DNA of 64,000 nucleotides from Lepidostoma basale (GCA_022606425.2 JAHDVF020000101.1:124001-188000), one strand, 5' to 3'. Positions 45,900 through 57,350 are shown, counted from the first letter of the stretch. Notes: a model not told the origin generated them from the sequence alone. Program-made: numbers and translations.

Positions 45900-46490
45900 G
45901 TCCTCTACCAATGTAAATTTGACTTGTACATTTTACGATCTAAACACTCTTTGTAAGTTGACATGCACAGGTTATGACAAGTTTCATAAGCTACAAAACA
46001 TGTGGAAGTCAACTTTCAGTGTTAACACAGTAAAAGGTGTATGTGGAAGTTTCTTCACTAGAAGATGTTATAATGGTTAAAGTATAAACGTTGAAGATTA
46101 CTTGAGACGTCAGCTTTTTGTTTGCCTTTTCAGTAATATTGATTGATTCTTATTTTTATGTATTAAATTATTCCAAATGCCTAAATATTATTCACCATTT
46201 ATACAGAGTTGAATCGATAGGAAATACATTGAATCATCTTTGAAAATGTTTTAGAATTTCTTCTTTTTGGAAGTATTGGTAATTTTGAAACATTGGTTAT
46301 TAGGTGAGACGATAACACACGTATCTTACGCTCGCTATAAAATATCTACATTGTTAATATTACACAATTTTAATAATATAAGCATTTTTCTTTTATTCAT
46401 AACCTACAAAAATCAACATCATGGTGTTGAAGATTGCATTGTTATTTCTGGTAATAACGATGAATTGGCGTCACTTGAGTCACCGCGGTG
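45900..46490. other. AT-rich, nothing recognised
   Basis: No supported feature. Confidence 0.4.
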
Positions 46491-47118
46491 CATGTAAGAC
46501 GCGCGAGTGTTGTCGGCTCCCACCGGCCACCTTAGTGCCAGCTTCTGAAGTATTATACAATAGCAGCACACTAGACTAGAGGAACAAACTCCAACACAAG
46601 TGTAACTCTCACGCTTTGACTAACAAACTTCTTATTTTTGTAAACACGCAAAAAAAACATTAATTTTCTCAACGCTTTCTCACTTTTGGATTATGGTGAC
46701 TCGCTTACTTGTGTCTCGACTTCAATGGGGACCACTGATTGCCTTGTAATGTTTCCGTCTTGCCCTCGCCGCCTCGACGATGCCGAAACCACCCAACTCA
46801 ATCCCCTCCTGAATGGTACATGTGCGTCGGTGTGTCAATGTCAATGTCAATGTCAATGTGGAACCCCTCCTTCGCTGGATGCTGCCCCACTGTATGTGTC
46901 GATGTATACTTTCACTGCACCTGTGTTTGATGTTTCGCATTCGGAAAATCATGAATTATCTGTGATCGTCGAATGCGCCTGGCTGCTCCCTTCGCATCTC
47001 CCGCCGCGTCCGTGTCTTCCGGTGGCGTCCTCGCCTGCTGTCACTTCCCGCGTTTGTCAATCCGCCCGCTGGCAGGTCGCACGGTGGCGGAGACCCAAGT
47101 CCAAAGTTGAGTAAGCAA
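46490..47118. other. GC-richer block before exon 9, unexplained
   Basis: This 600-bp stretch is richer in GC and CpG than the intron around it. It carries four tandem tgtcaa hexamers near 46836-46857 and frames of 142 (+) and 98 (-) residues without recognisable domains. It ends at the acceptor of exon 9. It could be an unknown repeat or a regulatory block. Confidence 0.4.
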
Positions 47119-47129
47119 CTTTGTTTTAG

Positions 47130-47223
47130 GTCGCAAGGATCACTCGCCAAACTGGAGGGAGACTCTGCCGATGGAGACACGCAACTCACCAAGATGGACG
47201 TCGTTCTCACATTCCAACTGGAG
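47130..47223 (+). CDS. Cadps: Cadps exon 9, entry to C2 domain
   Basis: The exon begins after tttgttttag with one base that completes Arg. It encodes SQGSLAKLEGDSADGDTQLT, KMDVVLTFQLE and ends at gag|gttttg in phase 0. The acidic linker and DVVLTFQLE match CAPS DVVLSFSLE, the first strand of the C2 domain. An RT-like LINE fragment sits only about 60 bp past the donor. Confidence 0.96.
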
Positions 47224-47274
47224 GTTTTGTATTTCACATTTACTTTGCTCATTGTATTACAGTTTAATTTTGCT

Positions 47275-47990
47275 CATTGTGGTATGCTATGCTGACGATG
47301 CAACAATACTGACAGAAAGTGAAGACGATCTACAAAGAATGCTTTATAGGTTCCATCTTGCGTCTGAGAAGTATAATATGATGATATCCGTCGCAAAAAC
47401 AAAATGTCTAACAATATCCAGACAGCCTCTCAGATGCAAATTGGTTGTAGACGATAGACCCATAGAACAGGTCATGAAGTTCAGATATCTGGGTGTGGAG
47501 ATATCTAGTTGCAGCGATCTATATAATAAAGTTAAAAAACAGACTGATAAAGCTGCAGTTATCTCCGGATGTCTAAGGGACACTGTCTGGGCATATGCTA
47601 GTGGAAAGCAAAGTTAGAATTTATAAAACATGCATCAGGCCCATAATGACATACGGAATCGAAGCAAGAGCAGACACTGTCAGAACCAAACATCTCTTAA
47701 GAGTAGCAGAAATGGGAACATTGCGACCTATTGTGGGGAGAACCCTTAGAGATAGGATACCCAATGAAGAAATTAGCAAAATTGAAGACATAGTGAGATG
47801 GAGTAGGCAGAGAAAACGAATGGATCCAGCAAGAATTTCTAATATCGTGATGCACGAGACTCCAGAGGGCCGTCGACCACCAGGACGACCACCAAAGAGA
47901 TGGAGAGAAGGCTGGTCGTCTTTATTACAGGAAAAAAGTTGATATCCTGCATAAACAGATCGCAAGATCTACAATCAGAAGAAGAAGTAT
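47275..47990 (+). mobile_element. RTE-like LINE: YADD motif to 3' end
   Basis: Encodes YADDATILTESEDDLQRMLY, KFRYLGVEISSCSDLYNKVK, then (frame shifted near 47600) PIMTYGIEARADTVRTKHLL and GRRPPGRPPKRWREGWSSLL up to a stop. A gaagaagaag tail follows. Confidence 0.88.
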
Positions 47991-48224
47991 TACAATATCA
48001 TCTGTTCTACTTAACCCTCATATGCGGCTGACTTCATTTGCAGTATAAAAACAATTGGTCTTGAACTGCAGTTAGAGTGATAGGTAGAGCAATATCTTTG
48101 CTAAATCGTGTCACCTCGGAGTTTGACGTATTTTGTGGAACCCACCTGAGGGAAGCACTCTCAATATTAATTTGTCAATTATCTCATGTTTCTCACTCTT
48201 TTGATTATCTTATTATGTATTACT

Positions 48225-48605
48225 TATTATTCTACGTCTTCAGCCTATTCCCATCCACTCCTGGACAAGGGCTTCCTCAATTTGCTTCCATGCCACTCTG
48301 TCTTGTGCAGACTGCATCCTGGTTATTCCGACATGTCTATTCACATCATCCTTCCACGGTAGTTGCGGTCACCCTGCACTTCTCTTTGTCGTCCACAGTC
48401 TCCAAGTCAGCAGTCTTCTTGTCTATTTTTCGTCTGAGCTTCTGGCTACGTGACCTGCCCATTGCCACTTCAGAATCGCCACCCAGTGGATGATGTCAGT
48501 GATCTTTGTTTTTTCTCTCACCGTATCGTTTCTGACTCTGTCTTTTAGGCTTATTCCTAACATGGCTCTTTGGGTCACTCGTAGTTTCTCGGCACTTTGA
48601 TAATT
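48225..48605 (-). mobile_element. RTE-like LINE C terminus
   Basis: Antisense AMLGISLKDRVRNDTVREKT and LKWQWAGHVARSSDEK; related copies at 50410 and 63370. Confidence 0.78.
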
Positions 48606-48741
48606 ATACTGCAATTACGTATTATGTATCTCTAACTTGTATTGGAAAAATAATTATGTATTGCAATGGATATATTTAAATTAATAAATGAAATGAAATT
48701 TAATTAAATTTGCAGCTCAGACAGATAGTCCCAATTCGTCC

Positions 48742-49010
48742 TGTATGGCGACAGCTATGACTGTTACACCGAAGATCCCGGATTCGATTTCAGATCTAAG
48801 CTGAAAACCCATCTTTTTCATATTTTGTACCCAATTTAAAACCTGCATATTTTGTTCTATTATACTTTCTAATCGATCTATTATACTTTCTAATCTAATC
48901 AATCAGATGCAGCGTTCACATTTAGATTTAAAACACGTCTTAATGCGCCCTTGAGGTGATTACATCACAAAAATGGCGCTTTAAAAGTTAGCATATTATT
49001 ATTATTATAC
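48742..49010 (+). mobile_element. SINE head joined to a CR1-like 3' end
   Basis: gacagctatgactgttacaccgaag...ggattcgatttc is a SINE head remnant. It runs into cagatctaagctgaaaacccatc...atgcagcgttcacatttag, the CR1-like end also seen antisense at 5330-5470, with a ttattatta tail. Confidence 0.6.
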
Positions 49011-49243
49011 TGAGACTTGTTTATTTAAATGAATAAATGTTAGTTTCTTATAAGCTTATTGAAACTATTGAGAGAGTATAACTATAACATGTTATAATAC
49101 TTCAGGTATCCCTCAAGGTACACAAGTGGGTCCTTGTCAAAAGTAAATTAAAATTGAATACAATTGTGTTGTGTATCATTATAATAATATATAAATGATT
49201 ATACAAATGGTATATTTGTTAACAATTGTGTCTGTGGTTGAAG

Positions 49244-49365
49244 GTGGTGGTAATGGAGGTGAAAGGACTCAAGTCTCTGGCGCCCAACCGGATCGTTTAC
49301 TGCACCATGGAGGTGGACGGAGGGGAGAAACTGCAGACTGACCAAGCGGAGGCCTCCAAACCAAT
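49244..49365 (+). CDS. Cadps: Cadps exon 10, C2 domain
   Basis: The exon follows gtggttgaag, a weak acceptor with little pyrimidine tract, and ends at cca|at|gtaaca in phase 2. It encodes [40 protein letters not shown], the most conserved part of the CAPS C2 domain. Confidence 0.97.
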
Positions 49366-49785
49366 GTAACACCTTATGTTATCTAATCTATTCAAACTCT
49401 AAACTAAAACCCCGGGTTATCGATGGTGATATTACTGTGACAGTATACAAGATTGGGATTAATGATAATCATAAGTAATTTTTTGTCTTATCAATACTAA
49501 AGCGTTTTCTTGCCATTGTGGTGAAGGTTTGGATGATTTTGTGTCATTTCTAGTGGCCCTTAGTGTTATAACATCAATAACACCATATGTGGAGTCACAT
49601 TTCTCGCTTCAATTAATCTTAAATCATAAATAGGGAGGATTGAATTTCAAACCTGCTCACTTGCCAAGGAGGTATTTTCAATTGAAGGATGAAAACATTT
49701 GTTTTCTACCAGTTTTAAGCCTTTTTAAGTGCCTTAATAACTTAAAACATCTCTCTCCTATAGAATATCATACTATTACATCCAT

Positions 49786-49980
49786 ATGAATTCACGTGAC
49801 AATAAAAATGGCGATATGCTAGCTACCTGTCATGAGAATCAATAGCTAAAAAGTTGTATACAGCGGTATAGCTAAAAAGTTGTATATATGGTTCAAATAT
49901 CCTGTTGTATACAAAAATGTGTCAAGCTATTGGAAACTGCCACTTTAAAAGGCCAAGTGGCACCCCAAAAACCAACAAAC
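49786..49980 (+). mobile_element. SINE body fragment
   Basis: gaattcacgtgacaataaaaatggcgatatgctagctacc...cctgttgtatacaaaaatg. The head is missing. Confidence 0.75.
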
Positions 49981-50206
49981 TATAAACTCTAGGATTTCTT
50001 TTTCTTTTTTTTTTCTCTGGCGTCACAACCCTTGGTGAGTCTCAGCCTCCTCCAAGAAGCGAATTTCTTGAAGTGTTTGTAATGTTGGTTGTTTTACAAG
50101 GTTAGATTGTTGGCCTAATGCCCAATCCCATTACTGGGACGACCAATCTCTAGGATTAAAACTTTTAAAAAGTAAAAGGGTCAATGATAAATTGTGTGAT
50201 TTTTAG

Positions 50207-50351
50207 GTGGGACACGCAAGGAGACTTTAGCACCACGCAGCCGCTGCCGGCCGTGAAGATCAAGTGCTACACGGAGAACCCCGGCATGCTGGCGCTGGAG
50301 GACAAGGAGTTAGGGAAGGTTATTCTGAGGCCAACACCTCAGACATCTAAG
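50207..50351 (+). CDS. Cadps: Cadps exon 11, C2 domain
   Basis: The exon begins after gatttttag (g completes Met) and ends at aag|gtaact in phase 0. It encodes [20 protein letters not shown] and [19 protein letters not shown], the C2 strands that follow W.TQGDFSTT in the family. Confidence 0.98.
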
Positions 50352-50409
50352 GTAACTGCAATATAATCAATTATGGATGTGAGACTTGAAAGTTCTTCTA
50401 GGATTTATC

Positions 50410-50590
50410 AATAATATTCTTCCTCAGCCGTCCACTCCTGGACAAAGGCCTTCTACATTCGCTTCCATGTCACTTTGTCTTGCGCAGACTGCATCCAGGT
50501 TATTCCGACATGTCTGTTCAGATCATCCTTCCACCGTAGTTGCGGTCGCCCTGCACTTCTCTTTGCCGTCCACGGTCTGATCTAATATCT
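50410..50590 (-). mobile_element. RTE-like LINE fragment (48.2-kb family)
   Basis: cctcagccgtccactcctggacaaaggcc...gtctgttcagatcatccttccaccgtag. It starts 60 bp after exon 11. Confidence 0.75.
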
Positions 50591-51106
50591 AGATAGCCAT
50601 TATCATCGGCTGTCCCTCGTATCCAGGAAACTGTCCTTCATAGTTATGGGTCCTCGTGTTACTATAGAGTCCAAACCTGGACCCATACACTCTGGGGCAT
50701 CTAGAGCAGGGGAAATTGTTGGTAGAAGAACCGCCACAATCTCCTCATGGTCTCACCTCTTCTTCTCTGCGCTGTGCTTAGAAGTCCTGCATTCCTTTAT
50801 GTACTGTTATCCTCCATCCAGTTCTGTCTTCTGCAGCATTCACTATTAATGTCAGTCTTTTAGAGTTTCGGCTTTTAGGGAGTTTTTGAAGCATTTTCTC
50901 TGACCTCTGTGTGAATGTTTTTCTTGGGTCAGATATTATGTGATGGCTAATAAAAAGCCAACTATGTTTCAAACACTCTAAGGCAGGATCTTCGATGTCT
51001 CATACAACACAATAGTAACATGACAGCTAGAAGACATAGAAAAACATTTGAAACAGTTAAAATACTATGTATTTACCATTAAAACGATTGTTGATTCTGC
51101 TTCCAG

Positions 51107-51213
51107 GCTCCAGAATGGCATCGGATGACAGTGCCTAAGAATCTACCAGACCAGGACCTGAGGATCAAGATTGCGTGTCGGATAGACAAGCCACTGAACA
51201 TGAAACATGCTGG
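51107..51213 (+). CDS. Cadps: Cadps exon 12, end of C2 domain
   Basis: The exon lies between ctgcttccag and tgg|gtaaag and ends in phase 2. It encodes [52 protein letters not shown] and MDKPQNMKHSG are the family equivalents. MKHAG leads straight into the PH domain. Confidence 0.97.
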
Positions 51214-51339
51214 GTAAAGATTTATTTCATAACTGCTCAAGACAAAAACATTCAAACATTCCCTACAATCTGCATACTAAGTTCCCATCTACCATATCAA
51301 GTATTCTTCTTTTATTTTCTGCTTGGATTAAGCATTTTT

Positions 51340-51515
51340 GGATTATCATATCTCAGAGATCTCATTTCTACTTCATTTATTCTACTTTCATCCTTCTTTT
51401 GCCAGTTCCATGTTTCACTACCATACATAAGTGTTGGTATAACAACACCGTTTTAGCTTTAGACTTATTCACACAATTAGATTATTCTGAGGTATGCATG
51501 CGAAATGATCTGTGA
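51340..51515 (-). mobile_element. LINE-A inner fragment
   Basis: ctcagagatctcatttctac...ccttcttttgccagttccatg is antisense LINE-A. 51490-51512 (gaggtatgcatgcgaaatgatctg) is a short sense piece of its RT. Confidence 0.65.
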
Positions 51516-51643
51516 TAAATGTGGGTTTTTCCAGGGTATTTTATAACTGAAATCCCCAGATAATCGAGGGTCTGTTGTTATTAATGGTCCTAAATGGGTA
51601 ATATGTGTTTGGGCTCCTCACTTAGTGCCTTTGTTATCCGCAG

Positions 51644-51819
51644 ATACTTGTACGTGGTGGGCAAGTCTGTGTGGCGAAAGTGGAAGAAGCGCTACATGGT
51701 GCTGGTGCAAGTGTCCCAATACACCTTCGCGCTGTGTTCATACAAGGACAAGAAGAGCGAACCCGCGGAGATGATGCAGCTGGACGGCTTCACGGTGGAC
51801 TACATCGAGCCCGCCAGCG
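51644..51819 (+). CDS. Cadps: Cadps exon 13, PH domain N-terminal half
   Basis: The exon starts after gttatccgcag and ends at agc|g|gtaagt in phase 1. It encodes [40 protein letters not shown] and [15 protein letters not shown]. The basic [10 protein letters not shown] cluster in the first PH strands and loop is where family PH domains contact PI(4,5)P2. A 30-bp minisatellite starts within about 30 bases of the donor. Confidence 0.98.
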
Positions 51820-51839
51820 GTAAGTTCCATATACTCTTA

Positions 51840-52545
51840 ATAATTTGTGGTTAGTAACAAGTTTCCTTCATAATTAGTGATCAGTAACATGTTAACTTCA
51901 TAAATAATGATCAGTAACATGATAAATTCATAATTAGTGATCGGTAACATTTTACTTCATAATTAGTGATCGGTAACATGTTGACTTCATAATTAGTGAT
52001 CAGTAACATGTTGACTTCACAATTAGTGATCGGTAACATGTTGACTTCATAATTAGTGATCAGTAACATGTTGACTTCATAATTAGTGATCAGTAACATG
52101 TTGACTTCATAATTAGTGATCGGTAACATTTTGACTTCATAATTAGTGATCGGTAACATGTTGACTTCATAATTTGTGATCAGTAACATGTTGACTTTAT
52201 AATTTGTGATCGGTAACATGTTGACTTCATAAATAATGATCAGTTACATGTTGACTTTATAATTAGTGATCAGTTACATGTTGACTTCATAATTACTGAT
52301 CAGTAACATGTTGACTTCATAAATAGGGATCAGTAACATGTTGACTTCATAATTAGTGATCAGTAACATGTTGACTTCATAATTAGTGATCGGTAACATG
52401 TTGACTTCATAAATAATGATCAGTAACATGTTGACTTTATAATTTGTGATCGGTAACATGTTGACTTCATAAATAATGATCAGTAACATGTTGACTTCAT
52501 AATTAATGATCAGTTACAAGTTGACTTCATAATTAGTGATCAGTG
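51840..52545. repeat. 30-bp minisatellite next to exon 13
   Basis: Unit ttgacttcataattagtgat cggtaacatg, about 23 copies in strict 30-bp phase, with a cag/cgg alternation. The first unit starts within about 30 bp of the exon 13 donor. Confidence 0.95.
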
Positions 52546-52624
52546 AACAGATGTTCAATTTAACGAAAAATATCTGAATAAGGATTACTGGATGGATTTA
52601 AAAATTTTGATGGAATGATTTTTG

Positions 52625-52915
52625 TCTTTTAAAATATAGAGATGGGAATAAGAGAATGAATGGGAGAGAGAGATTATGAGAGTTTATATTGCTAACCATG
52701 CAAACAGAACTAGAAACATAGAAAGACTGAGGAAAAGTGGCACAGTCAAATAAATCAAATATTAAATGTTGGCCACGTGAGGAGTTCCAGAAATCGACCT
52801 GTATGAATGACATGATATATGAATGTTGAGTAAGCGGAGGAAGTTAATGAAAGAAGAAGAGGTATTCTTTCCTCCTACCCTTTCGGGGAGACGGCATGGC
52901 GGTTAGTTAGTTGGT
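52625..52915 (+). mobile_element. LINE-A 3' fragment
   Basis: gtcaaataaatcaaatattaaatgttggccacgtg...ctaccctttcggggagacggcatggcggttagttag. It ends 60 bp before the microexon 14. Confidence 0.8.
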
Positions 52916-52978
52916 TTTATAAAGTTTTTATGAATATTTTGAAAAATTATTAATTTAAAAAAATATTTTTATTTTCAG

Positions 52979-52999
52979 CTCAACTCATGGTCGGAATGG
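52979..52999 (+). CDS. Cadps: Cadps exon 14, 21-nt microexon in the PH domain
   Basis: Twenty-one bases lie between tttttattttcag and atg|g|gtaagt. They give A-QLMVGM plus the first base of Glu, so the joined protein reads [19 protein letters not shown]. The insect family carries a comparable short stretch here, while vertebrates read DPQPGLEGG. Phase 1 at both ends and a length divisible by three mean skipping would leave PASELEGG in frame. Confidence 0.88.
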
Positions 53000-53367
53000 G
53001 TAAGTTTTCATAACTCTTACTTAAAACAAAATAGTTTATTTCAATTCTAGTTTTAAAGGTAATTCTGGAAATCTCATACCCATGACTGTCTTATTTTTAT
53101 ATATTGAAATTTTCTAGATTATTTACCGCCTTAAGCATATGAACGTATGTGATACGCACACTTTGACAGTATCATTCTGCGCTATCCCGTATCACATACG
53201 CCCTTGTAAAAAAATAATGTACCCAAAATGTACAAACCGTTACTGATACGCAAGTGTGCCAACAACACTTGAGTACAAGTCTTCACTAGTACGATAGTTT
53301 TACAAGGGCAGGTGATAGTGTGTGGTCGAGTCTTTGACGTTTCGTAATTTAAAAATATATAATTAAT

Positions 53368-53788
53368 TTGTCTTTTTATTTTTTTATATACTTTGTATAT
53401 ACAACACTATTATAATTAAATATCAGACATGTTTCGGACAACCAGTCCTTCTTCAGTGATACATATTATAAAGATACATATTTAAAATATTATAAAATTG
53501 TTTACAAATGTGATCTATTTTGACAGATCTGGCAAAACAGCTCATATTTGTAAAGTTAAGCTCAAAATAGATCATATGATAAAACTTGTATTAAAACAGA
53601 AATTTTCAACAGACATTATTTGACAGATCTGTCAAAATAGATCATATTTGTAAACAATTTTATAATATTTTAAATATGTATCTTTATAATATGTATCACT
53701 GAAGAAGGACTGGTTGTCCGAAACATGTCTGATATGTAATTTTAATTGTGTTGTATATACAAAGTATATAAAAAAAGAAAAAGACAAA
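53368..53788. repeat. Long foldback, about 165-bp arms
   Basis: tttgtctttttattt...cagacatgtttcggacaaccagtccttcttcagtg pairs almost perfectly with cactgaagaaggactggttgtccgaaacatgtctg...aaaaagacaaa. The spacer is about 85 bp. Confidence 0.92.
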
Positions 53789-54011
53789 TAAAACATCTAC
53801 AACACAAAGTATGGCGAACATAGAAAAAATATATAAATAAATTCAATTAATAAAAATGATTATTTTTTTTGCACATTTGTTGAAAAGTTACCTGCAGGTA
53901 TGTAGGGCGGTTAAAAAGGATTCAGATATCATTCGATTGATTGCATAATAATTTAATTCATTTGATATTTTTAAAAGATCACTATTTGGTTTTTACACCC
54001 TGTTGCTACAG

Positions 54012-54188
54012 AATTGGAGGGTGGTAAATACTTCATGAACGCGGTGCGTGACGGGGAGTCGGTTCTGATGGGAGTTACAGACGAGAACGAGTGTCACCTG
54101 TGGGTCATGGCCATGTACCGCGCCACGGGGCAGAGCCACAAGCCCACGCCGCCCACCACCAGCGACACGCACATCAAGATCATGGGAG
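54012..54188 (+). CDS. Cadps: Cadps exon 15, PH domain C-terminal half
   Basis: The exon follows gttgctacag and ends at gga|g|gtgaga in phase 1. It encodes [40 protein letters not shown] and [34 protein letters not shown] is the PH C-terminal helix signature of CAPS. A full LINE-A insertion sits 70 bp downstream. Confidence 0.98.
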
Positions 54189-54272
54189 GTGAGACGGAAT
54201 ATTCTCTTTTCTCTTTCTCAAAACAAGGGTCAACGATACAAATTTGATGGTGCAAGAATAGCAGAACTTAAC

Positions 54273-54916
54273 TAACTAACTAACTAACTTACCATCACGC
54301 CGTCTCCCCGGAGGGGTAGGCAGAAAGAATGGAACGCCACACTGTTCTGTCCTGACATACGTCTCTTGGTTCCTCTACATTCATACATCTTGTCATGCAC
54401 GCACGTCGATTTTTCCGACTCCTCACGTGACCGACATTCAATATTTGATTGATTTGATCGTGCCACGTTTTCCTCGGTCTTCTTCTATTTCTAGCTCCGT
54501 TCACGCCGTTTACATATACCTTCTTTACCATTCTGTCTTCACTCATTCTTTCCATGTGTCCAAACCATCTTAATGACCCTTTCCTTATTTTGTTCATAAC
54601 ACTTTCATTCGCACGACATTCACTTCTTATACTTGCATTTGTCACTCTATCATATACAGATTTGCCACACATTCGTCTTAGAGATCTCATTTCTACTGCA
54701 TTTATTCTACTTTCATCCTTCTTTTGCCAGTTCCATGCTTCACTTCCATACATAAGGGTCGGCACAAGAACACCATTGTGCACTGCCATCTTAGCTTTTT
54801 TGGATAGGCTTTTGTTTGCGATGACAAGTGCACCATTTATTCTGTTGCCCGCCCCAACCCTTTTTTCAATATCCTTCTCCACCCTCCCATCCTTTGTAAA
54901 CATACTTCCTAAATAA
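54273..54916 (-). mobile_element. LINE-A, young copy with 13-bp target duplication
   Basis: AGCAGAACTTAAC flanks it at 54260-54272 and 54917-54929. The minus strand has an open 202-residue frame (MFTKDGRVEKDIEKRVGAGN, LMYGSEAWNWQKKDESRINA, GHVRSRKNRRACMTRCMNVE) to ETA-stop and a (TAAC)n tail. 5' truncation lies at the YLGSMF motif. Confidence 0.95.
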
Positions 54917-55279
54917 AGCAGAACTTAACAGCTCAAATTCTGCTGTTAGCCTGAAGACTTATTTGTATTTTGATGAAGTCATAGATGAATAGAATAAATT
55001 AATGGTAATCGACCATATTGTAGAGGATTTTCAAATTTTCATGGAGGGTTTTACCTCCGAGTTTTATGCTTTCTATCACAATGTCATCCTCTCTTGGAGC
55101 CTTATTATTCTTCATTTTCTTGCAAGCAAATTCTATCTCATTGTGATTTCTGGAATATCCTCTGAGCCCTGGTTGATAACCCCAGTAAATGAATTTGTTT
55201 CTTTAGGGTTAGAATTGTGTTCTTTTGGACTGCTATACAGTTCCATGTAGAATTCCTAAATTAATTTTGAGTATTTTGT

Positions 55280-55480
55280 CGGTGTCTCAATTAATACAAA
55301 TGAAAAAATCTGTTACCTAGACGTTTTATTGTATTTCTTGGGAATGACATGTTTTGCCTTGCTAAGGCATATCATTTGATGATGCCTTAGCATGGCGAAA
55401 TATGTCATTCCCATAAAATACGATAAAACTTTTATTAAACAGACATTTTCATTTATATTAATTATTTAATATGGAATTTT
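55280..55480. repeat. Small foldback (cgaaacatgtcat family)
   Basis: atacaaatgaaaaaatctgttacc...gacatgttttgcc faces ggcgaaatatgtcattccc...aaacagacattttcattt. Confidence 0.75.
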
Positions 55481-55499
55481 ACGATAATCAAATTATTTT

Positions 55500-55650
55500 A
55501 CTGAAATCTCTTAATGGAAGTTCATTTTAAATAATAATTAAATAAAATAACGTTTTTTAACTACTTCCACTTTTGTTTTTATTTCGACAGCGACCGGTTT
55601 TGCCAGGCTAAACCGGTCTCTGTCGAAATAAAGAGAAAGGTTTCTACCTT
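55500..55650. repeat. Hairpin element (accggtttcg family), partial
   Basis: aactacttccacttttgttttt...cgacagcgaccggttttgcc, then a short right arm ggctaaaccggtctctgtcg. Confidence 0.65.
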
Positions 55651-55894
55651 GAAGTTGAAAAACATCATCGTTTAAGAAACAATACATAACATGGGAAAGC
55701 CACACTTGAATACCCCTGTTCTTTTCACGTCAAACAAACAACACTTCATGCCTTTCTTCAATCAAAAAATGAATTAAAAAAACTGAAAAACTTGTTTTCA
55801 GCATTACAGGAATAAACTTTCCGAGCGGACATCAGAGAATTTTTCCATTTCAAATGTGGCGTATGTGTCTAATATTTGGTTGTACTTTTGACAG

Positions 55895-56031
55895 ACGCAG
55901 ACAAGGCTCGCAAGCACGGCATGGAGGACTACATCCAGGCGGATCCGTGCACTTTCGACCATGCGTCCCTCTTCGCAATGCTGCAGTCGCTCACGCTCAA
56001 GTATCGCCTCAACGACCCCTACTGCTCTCTT
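55895..56031 (+). CDS. Cadps: Cadps exon 16
   Basis: The exon starts after cttttgacag, ends at ctt|gtgagt in phase 0, and encodes [40 protein letters not shown] and PYCSL. This matches the KHGM.EFI...PC.FDHASLF segment between PH and MHD1. Confidence 0.98.
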
Positions 56032-56099
56032 GTGAGTAATCATACTTTATAGAATAAATACCATAGAATAATCCATTTTTAGCTTTGTCACAAATAATT

Positions 56100-56610
56100 A
56101 ACTTTTCTAACTCACTAACATCACGCCGTTTCTCCGGAGGGATAGGCAGACAGGATGGATCGCCACATTGTTATATCCTGGCATAATTCTCGCGCTTCTT
56201 CCACATTCACACATCGTGACATGCATGCTCGTCGATTTTTCCTACTTCGAGCATGGCTGCCTTTCAGTAATTGATTAATTTGGTCATGCCATGTCTTCCT
56301 TGGCCTTCCTCAACTTTTTTTTCCCATTCACACTACTTGTATATATCTTTTTAACCATTTTTCCCTCATCCATTCGTTCCATATGTCCAACCCTTTTTTA
56401 ATTTTATTTATCACACATTCATCCGCCTTACATTAATTTCTTACTACATCATTAGATCACAGATTCATACTATCATACATTGTTTTTCCGCTCATTCTTT
56501 TTAGTGACCTCATTTCTATGGCATTTATCCTACTTTCATCCTTCTTCTGCCAACTCCAAGCTTCACTTCCAAACTAGACTAGAACTCCATTGTGCACTGC
56601 CATCTTTGCT
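56100..56610 (-). mobile_element. LINE-A, old copy
   Basis: ctaactcactaacatcacgccg...ccttcttctgccaactccaagcttcac. Frames are broken throughout. It starts 70 bp after exon 16. Confidence 0.8.
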
Positions 56611-56854
56611 TCAGTCGATATATTTCTAATAACTTTTCCCTCGACATTAATGAACTACATGGGAAACATTTAATATTGTAAAATTCATGTTACATTTATC
56701 ATATACACTTTTCTCTTACACTTAATATTAATATATAAAACTCTAATGACACATATTTTATCATTCTGTTCTAATGATAACTGTTTAGATCCTACTATTT
56801 TTGTAGATAACTAACTCCTTATAATTCAGATATATATGTACAATTATTCAAAGT

Positions 56855-56990
56855 TTTTTTATAACTTCTTCCACTTTTGTCTTCATTTCGACAGCCAGCC
56901 TGGCGAAATTGCTTTCTAAATAAAGACAAAAGTGGAAGAAGTTATTTAAAAACACAATTTTACTTAATTATTATTTAAAATGAACTTTCA
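56855..56990. repeat. Hairpin element (accggtttcg family), short
   Basis: acttcttccacttttgtcttcatttcgacag and aaataaagacaaaagtggaagaagt form the arms. Confidence 0.75.
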
Positions 56991-56994
56991 TCAT

Positions 56995-57350
56995 ATGGAA
57001 TAAAAACGAGAGCTGACACCATCAGAACAAAAAGTCTCCTAAGAACCACAGAAATGAAGACTCTCCGATCCGTTGCGGAAACGACACTCCGATACAGAAT
57101 AATAAATTCTGAAATAAGAAAGATCTGCAATGTGGAAGATGTCGTGCGATGGGGACGACTGAGAAGACGCTACTGGAGAGAGCATGTTCTGAAAGAGTGA
57201 TAAATATAGCCGCAAATAAAGTACCAACAGGAAATCGACCTGCAGGAAGACCACCTAAAATATGGCGAGACAGTTGGACATCTGCATCCCAGGAACAGGC
57301 TCCGAGAAATAACAGGACACAGTCCTAAATAAAGCAGAAGAAGAAGAAGA
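56995..57350 (+). mobile_element. RTE-like LINE C terminus
   Basis: tcatatggaataaaaacgagagctgacaccatcag...ggaagaccacctaaaatatggcg, ending in gaagaagaagaa; same family as 47275. Confidence 0.75.

Noticed and set aside
46686..47114. 142-residue + strand ORF before exon 9
   Set aside because: No domain, and it overlaps equally open antisense frames; kept only as an unexplained block.
51840..52545. CRISPR-like array of regular 30-bp repeats
   Set aside because: No unique spacers; it is a plain tandem minisatellite in an animal intron.
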